Shown: positions 60,758 to 64,000 of the stretch, one piece after another | Position numbering within the stretch: position 1 is the stretch's first letter | Layout: each line of letters opens with the position of its first letter | NCBI GenBank assembly: GCA_963781495.1 | Contig: CAWAFX010000004.1 | Span: forward strand, 124,001 to 188,000 | DNA from: Mayfieldus sp963781495 | GTDB taxonomy: Bacteria; Actinomycetota; Thermoleophilia; Solirubrobacterales; 70-9 | Length of the DNA: 64,000 nucleotides | Direction of reading: 5' to 3' | The notes under the pieces: generated by a model | Seen by the model: only the letters and a program-made list of their open reading frames with translations | What the model was told of the DNA's origin: nothing | Databases searched by the model: none | Position numbers and translations under genes: made by a program

Positions 60758-61474
60758 CTAGCCGCCGAGCCGCTCGAGCGCTTGCTCGGCGGCGGCCTGT
60801 TCGGCCGTCTTCTTGCTTCGACCTTGGCCGCGGCCCACCTGCTCGCCATCGAGCGTCGCCGCAACCTCGAAGGTTCGATCGTGCGGCGGACCCGCCTCGC
60901 TGACCACTTCGTAGCTTATCCGCGCCCCGCGCTGGGCAAGCAGCTCCTGCAGCGCCGACTTGAAATCGACCCGGGTGCGGGCGGCGAACTCGATCTGGGG
61001 CCCGAAGGCAGCCGCGACGGCGGCCGCCGTGCGCTCGAACCCGTGGGCGAGAAAGCAGGCGCCGATCAGTGCCTCGGTGATCTCCGGCAGCGGTCGCTCG
61101 GCCCCGATCAGCACCTCGACCGGGATCCCGGCGCCGGTATCGGGTGGCGCCGAAGCGCGCAATCGCTCCGGCACCCCGATCGCCCGCCCCACCTCGGCGC
61201 AGGCGGTGCCGCTGACGGACTGGTTGAGGAGCTTCGTCAGCCGGCCGCTGTCCTGGTCGGCGAAGTCGTCGAAGACCTCCGCCGCCAGCGCCAATCCGAG
61301 CACGCTGTCGCCGAGGAAGGCGAGACGCTCGTAGGACGTCTGGCGTTCGTCGACCCAGGAGGGATGGGTCAGGGCCTGTTCGAGCAGGCCCCGCGGCAAG
61401 CCGTCGACCAGCTCCACGAGCGGCCGCGCCGCCGCCCTGGACTCCCCCGCCGTCCCCTCACTCGGCTCCGGCAT
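60758..61474 (-). CDS. rnc: Ribonuclease III with non-canonical active-site residues
   Basis: The 238-residue protein has the RNase III domain (ERLAFLGDSVLGLALAAEVF) and a C-terminal double-stranded RNA-binding domain (DFKSALQELLAQRGARISYE ... GRSKKTAEQAAAEQAL). By alignment with E. coli, E38 (E49), D45 (D56) and E117 (E134) are kept, but E41 is Ala52, E65 is Ser76 and D114 is Glu131. RNase III cuts double-stranded RNA in rRNA and mRNA processing. It follows acpP by 16 bp and is followed by a long palindrome, a possible substrate. Confidence 0.92.
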   Translation of the reverse strand: MPEPSEGTAGESRAAARPLVELVDGLPRGLLEQALTHPSWVDERQTSYERLAFLGDSVLGLALAAEVFDDFADQDSGRLTKLLNQSVSGTACAEVGRAIGVPERLRASAPPDTGAGIPVEVLIGAERPLPEITEALIGACFLAHGFERTAAAVAAAFGPQIEFAARTRVDFKSALQELLAQRGARISYEVVSEAGPPHDRTFEVAATLDGEQVGRGQGRSKKTAEQAAAEQALERLGG

Positions 61475-61490
61475 GGGCTCCGTCCCTGCC

Positions 61491-61736
61491 TCAGACGGGA
61501 GCGTGCTCGACCACGTAGTCGACCGCGTCGCCGACGGTCTTGATCCGCGCCGCCTCCTCCTCGGAGACCCGGATTCCGTACCCGTCCTCGAGTTCCATCA
61601 CGAGCTCGTAGAGATCGAGCGAGTCGGCATCGAGGTCCTCCTTGAAGCGCGTCCCTGGCTCGATCCGCCCCGGATCGACCTCGAGCTCGGCCGCGAGATG
61701 GTCGCGGACCTTGGTCATCACATCGTCGCGGATCAT
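61491..61736 (-). CDS. acpP: Acyl carrier protein (fatty-acid synthesis)
   Basis: From the ATG at 61734-61736 the protein is 81 residues with the phosphopantetheine motif LDADSLDLYEL (Ser39). It overlaps plsX by four bases. Its context (plsX, rnc) identifies it as the housekeeping ACP, in contrast to the cluster ACP at 8421. Confidence 0.95.
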   Translation of the reverse strand: MIRDDVMTKVRDHLAAELEVDPGRIEPGTRFKEDLDADSLDLYELVMELEDGYGIRVSEEEAARIKTVGDAVDYVVEHAPV

Positions 61737-62806
61737 CGGGCCTTTCCTATCACGCCGCGATCCCGGCGGCGATCTTTCTGCTCGGCCAGGTCGCCGCGCA
61801 GCACGTGTCCAGCCCGCAGCAGCTCCTCGGTCCGCTGTACCGCCTCCTGGCGCACGCAACGGGCGGCGACGCGAATTGCGTTCGCCACCCCTTCAGGGCC
61901 CGAGCGGCCGTGTCCGACGACGGCGACGCCGCGCAGGCCAAGCAGCACCGCGCCACCGGTCGTGTCGGGGTCGAACTCCTTCCGCAGCCCGCCCAGCGCC
62001 GGCCGCATCAGCAGCCCGCCGGCGGCGGCGAGCGGGTTCGAGCGCGCGGCGTCGCGGATAGCACCGGTCACGACCTTGGCCGTGCCCTCCATCACCTTCA
62101 GTGCGACGTTGCCGGTGAAGCCGTCGGTGACGACGACGTCAGCGGCCGCCGCCGGCAGGTCGGCGCCCTCGAGGTTGCCGGCGAAGTCGATTCCCGGCGC
62201 CGCGGCGAGGATGTCGTGCGCGGCGACCACGATCGCGGTCCCCTTGCCGCCCTCCTCGCCCACCGACAGCAGCCCGACCCGCGGCCGCTCGACGTCGAGC
62301 ACAGCGGCGCTGTAGGCAGCGCCCAGGAAGGCGAACTGGACCAGGTGCTCGGAGCGCACCTCGACGTTCGCGCCGACGTCGAGGAACAGCACCGGCTTGC
62401 CCGGGACCGGGACCAGGACCGCGAGCGCCGGCCGCTGCACCCCCTGGAGCCGCTTCAACCCGAAGGTCGCGGCGGCCATCGCCGCCCCGGTGGATCCGAC
62501 GCTGGCGACCGCGCCGGCGCCACCCTCGGCGACGTCGCGGCAGGCCCGCACGATCGAGGCCTCCGGCTGGGCGCGGACCGCGCGCACCGGCTCGGCATCG
62601 TTTCCGATCCATTCCTCGGTCGGCACGAGCTCTATCCCCGCCACAGCTTCGAGGTCCAGCTCCCCCGGCGGTCCGAAGACCCGCAGCCGGATGCCCTCGG
62701 CGGCGGCGCGGCGGGCGCCCTCGGCGAGCACGTCGAACCCCTGCTCGGCTCCGAAGCCATCGAGGGCGACCGTCGGCTGTGCGGCGCCCTCAGCCTGGGC
62801 GGCCAA
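61733..62806 (-). CDS. plsX: Phosphate acyltransferase PlsX
   Basis: The 357-residue protein has VASVGSTGAAMAAATFGLKR, LFLDVGANVEVRSEHLVQFA, VGLLSVGEEGGKG and DVVVTDGFTGNVALKVMEG, the PlsX series. It makes acyl-phosphate from acyl-ACP to start phospholipid synthesis. The start is adjacent to the rpmF stop (62806/62807). Confidence 0.95.
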   Translation of the reverse strand: MAAQAEGAAQPTVALDGFGAEQGFDVLAEGARRAAAEGIRLRVFGPPGELDLEAVAGIELVPTEEWIGNDAEPVRAVRAQPEASIVRACRDVAEGGAGAVASVGSTGAAMAAATFGLKRLQGVQRPALAVLVPVPGKPVLFLDVGANVEVRSEHLVQFAFLGAAYSAAVLDVERPRVGLLSVGEEGGKGTAIVVAAHDILAAAPGIDFAGNLEGADLPAAAADVVVTDGFTGNVALKVMEGTAKVVTGAIRDAARSNPLAAAGGLLMRPALGGLRKEFDPDTTGGAVLLGLRGVAVVGHGRSGPEGVANAIRVAARCVRQEAVQRTEELLRAGHVLRGDLAEQKDRRRDRGVIGKAR

Positions 62807-63022
62807 TTACTGCTCCTGTTCGGCTGCTGGTGCCGGCGCTTCGGCGATCTCGGGGCGGATCACCTCGCGCCCGGCGTAGGTGCCGCAGGTCGGGCAGACC
62901 CGGTGCGGCAGCCGCGGGCTGTGACAGCGCGGGCACTCGTTGAGGCGCGGCGCCGAGACGCTGTGGGTGGCCCGACGCTTGTCGCGGCGGGTGCGTGAGG
63001 TCCTCTTCTTGGGGACGGCCAT
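62807..63022 (-). CDS. rpmF: 50S ribosomal protein L32, zinc-binding form
   Basis: From the ATG at 63020-63022 the protein is 71 residues: AVPKKRTSRTRRDKRRATHS, then CPRCH and CPTCG, a complete four-cysteine zinc ribbon. The tail (EAPAPAAEQEQ) is longer than usual. It lies next to plsX as in most bacteria. Confidence 0.96.
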   Translation of the reverse strand: MAVPKKRTSRTRRDKRRATHSVSAPRLNECPRCHSPRLPHRVCPTCGTYAGREVIRPEIAEAPAPAAEQEQ

Positions 63023-63054
63023 CGAGCGGGGATGGTAGCGGGGACGCCGCCGCC

Positions 63055-63501
63055 CTAGGTCTCGAGCGCGTAGTGGATCCAGGGAGATTTGTCGCTCGTC
63101 AGCTTGTCGTAGAGCAGCTGCGAGGTCTCGTTGTCGGGCGCCGTCTCCCAGACCAGCTCCGAGGCGCCGTGCTCGCCGGCGCGGCGCCGGCATTCCTCGA
63201 TCAGGGCCCGGCCGATGCCCTGGCTCCGGGCCCCGGGGTCGACGAAGAGGTCGTTCATAACCGCGGCCCGGGATGCGGTCAGCGTCTGCCAGCTCCAGTA
63301 GAGGGTCGCGAACCCCAGCGGCTGGCCCTCATCTCCGCGGGCGAGCAGCTGGATCCCTTCGTGCTCGGGGTCGGCGATCAGCGCTCGGGCCAGTGTCTCC
63401 AGCTGCTCGTCGCCCGGCGCGACCTCGTAGAAGTCGCAGTAGGCCCGCAGCATCGGCAGCAGATCGGGCAGATCCGCTGCGGACACCTGCTCGATCTTCA
63501 T
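63055..63501 (-). CDS. GNAT-family N-acetyltransferase
   Basis: The 148-residue protein has the GNAT motif A VMNDLFVDPGARSQGIGRAL, where the acetyl-CoA loop reads R-S-Q-G-I-G-R-A, and a motif B with LVWETAPDNETSQLLYDKL. Its start overlaps the DUF177 stop by four bases, so it is inserted between DUF177 and rpmF, which are usually adjacent. The substrate is unknown; ribosomal-protein or small-molecule acetylation are both possible. Confidence 0.85.
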   Translation of the reverse strand: MKIEQVSAADLPDLLPMLRAYCDFYEVAPGDEQLETLARALIADPEHEGIQLLARGDEGQPLGFATLYWSWQTLTASRAAVMNDLFVDPGARSQGIGRALIEECRRRAGEHGASELVWETAPDNETSQLLYDKLTSDKSPWIHYALET

Positions 63502-64000
63502 TCGGTGTGCAACTCACGCAGCTTCGCCCAGCGCGGATCGACGCTCTGCTCGTGGCGGTGCTGCTCGGGGTCGGCGTCGTTGAGCGACTCGCCGCAGACC
63601 GGGCAGAGCCCGGCGCAGTCGGAACGGCAGAGGACCTGGCCCGGCAGCGCCAGGGCGATCGCATCGTGTGCCCAGCGCCCGACATCGAGCTCGTCGCCGT
63701 CGACGTAGGGGCTGTGCAGCTCCTCGTCATCGCCCGGCTGGTCGACCTCGCGGGCGTCGACCTCGACCTCCACGTCCGCGTCATCGAGGCAGCGCTGGCA
63801 GGGACCGTCGAGGGTCGCCGAGAGGCGCAGCCGCAGGGCAAATCCGGAGAGCGTGCGCGAGATGTCGACTTGGGCCCCGATCGGCTGCGAATGCGCGTCG
63901 TAGGTTTGCCCGCCGAGCTCCAGCCCCTGCACCCGGACCGGAACGTCGAGGGTCGCCGCCTCGCCGGAAGACAGCGAGAGGCGGGAGAGATCGATGATGC
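63498..64000 (-). CDS. DUF177 (YceD) family protein, start outside window
   Basis: The frame stays open to the window end, so the start lies beyond 64000. It reads IIDLSRLSLSSGEAATLDV, then the first cysteine pair PCQRCLDDADVEVEVDA and later DCAGLCPVCGESLND, as in DUF177/YceD. The family is linked to 23S rRNA synthesis and accompanies rpmF. A GTG at 63930-63932 is in frame but would cut off the conserved beginning. Confidence 0.85.
   Translation of the reverse strand, partial: IIDLSRLSLSSGEAATLDVPVRVQGLELGGQTYDAHSQPIGAQVDISRTLSGFALRLRLSATLDGPCQRCLDDADVEVEVDAREVDQPGDDEELHSPYVDGDELDVGRWAHDAIALALPGQVLCRSDCAGLCPVCGESLNDADPEQHRHEQSVDPRWAKLRELHTE

Noticed and set aside
60595..60864. Minus-strand open frame covering the rnc-smc palindrome
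   Set aside because: It runs through the inverted repeats and overlaps the rnc 3' end in another frame; no initiation site or domain supports it.

Overview
The window is high-GC DNA with tightly packed genes that often overlap by four bases. Gene content points to Actinomycetota, most likely Thermoleophilia/Solirubrobacterales: a DUF2510 protein, a WhiG/FliA-type sigma factor beside XerC and an EF-G2-like GTPase, an epimerase plus PlsC-like acyltransferase pair, NfeD, DUF2277, and secreted delta-60/RTX-like and His-rich proteins. The assignment is by gene content only. No rRNA, CRISPR array or replication origin was seen.

Layout. 1-971: start of a TrmH/SpoU RNA methyltransferase, then rpmI-rplT with a clear intrinsic terminator. 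1003-12737: an accessory block lying between rpmI and infC, which are usually adjacent. It holds an exostosin-like glycosyltransferase, two tandem FemAB/GNAT-like proteins, an FAD oxidoreductase, an ATP-grasp ligase, an AMP-ligase, a stand-alone ACP, an asparagine-synthase amidotransferase, a NadE-like enzyme and another GNAT. 12739-17341: infC, thrS and a frameshifted polytopic membrane gene. 17445-25793: DUF2510 protein, tRNA-Val, SDR, an unassigned plus-strand transcription unit, NfeD, DUF2855, a 38-bp direct repeat of the tRNA-Cys 3' end flanking a secreted laminin-B-like protein, a phosphodiesterase-like protein, a coiled-coil protein and tRNA-Gly. 25984-35844: secreted protease, polysaccharide deacetylase, then a minus-strand run from an L,D-transpeptidase through xerC, sigma factor, EF-G2 and glyoxalase to an RNase HI-like protein. 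35946-42697: envelope and lipid enzymes, hydrolases and a secreted beta-propeller/RTX-like protein. 42728-48748: operon comM-dprA-thiD-two unknowns-ilvD. 48867-57413: small membrane protein, yraN, rnhB, lepB, rplS, trmD, khpA, rpsP, ffh, a Crp-like regulator, a secreted protein and ftsY. 57493-64000: His-rich secreted protein, smc, rnc, acpP, plsX, rpmF, GNAT and the 3' part of a DUF177 gene.

How the genes work together. The right third is the classical housekeeping block for phospholipid and fatty-acid supply (plsX, acpP), RNA processing (rnc), chromosome organisation (smc), protein targeting (ffh, ftsY, lepB) and ribosome or tRNA maturation (rpsP, khpA, trmD, rplS). It has several oddities: an SMC of only 776 residues with no visible hinge, an RNase III lacking several canonical metal ligands, a 147-bp palindrome between those two genes, no rimM next to trmD, and an L19 with a long acidic tail. 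The left accessory block resembles the amidotransferase/acyl-ligase/ACP/FemAB gene set known from exosortase-A exopolysaccharide loci, but no exosortase, polymerase or flippase is present here.

All functional statements rest on reading motifs and gene order; no database search was possible.
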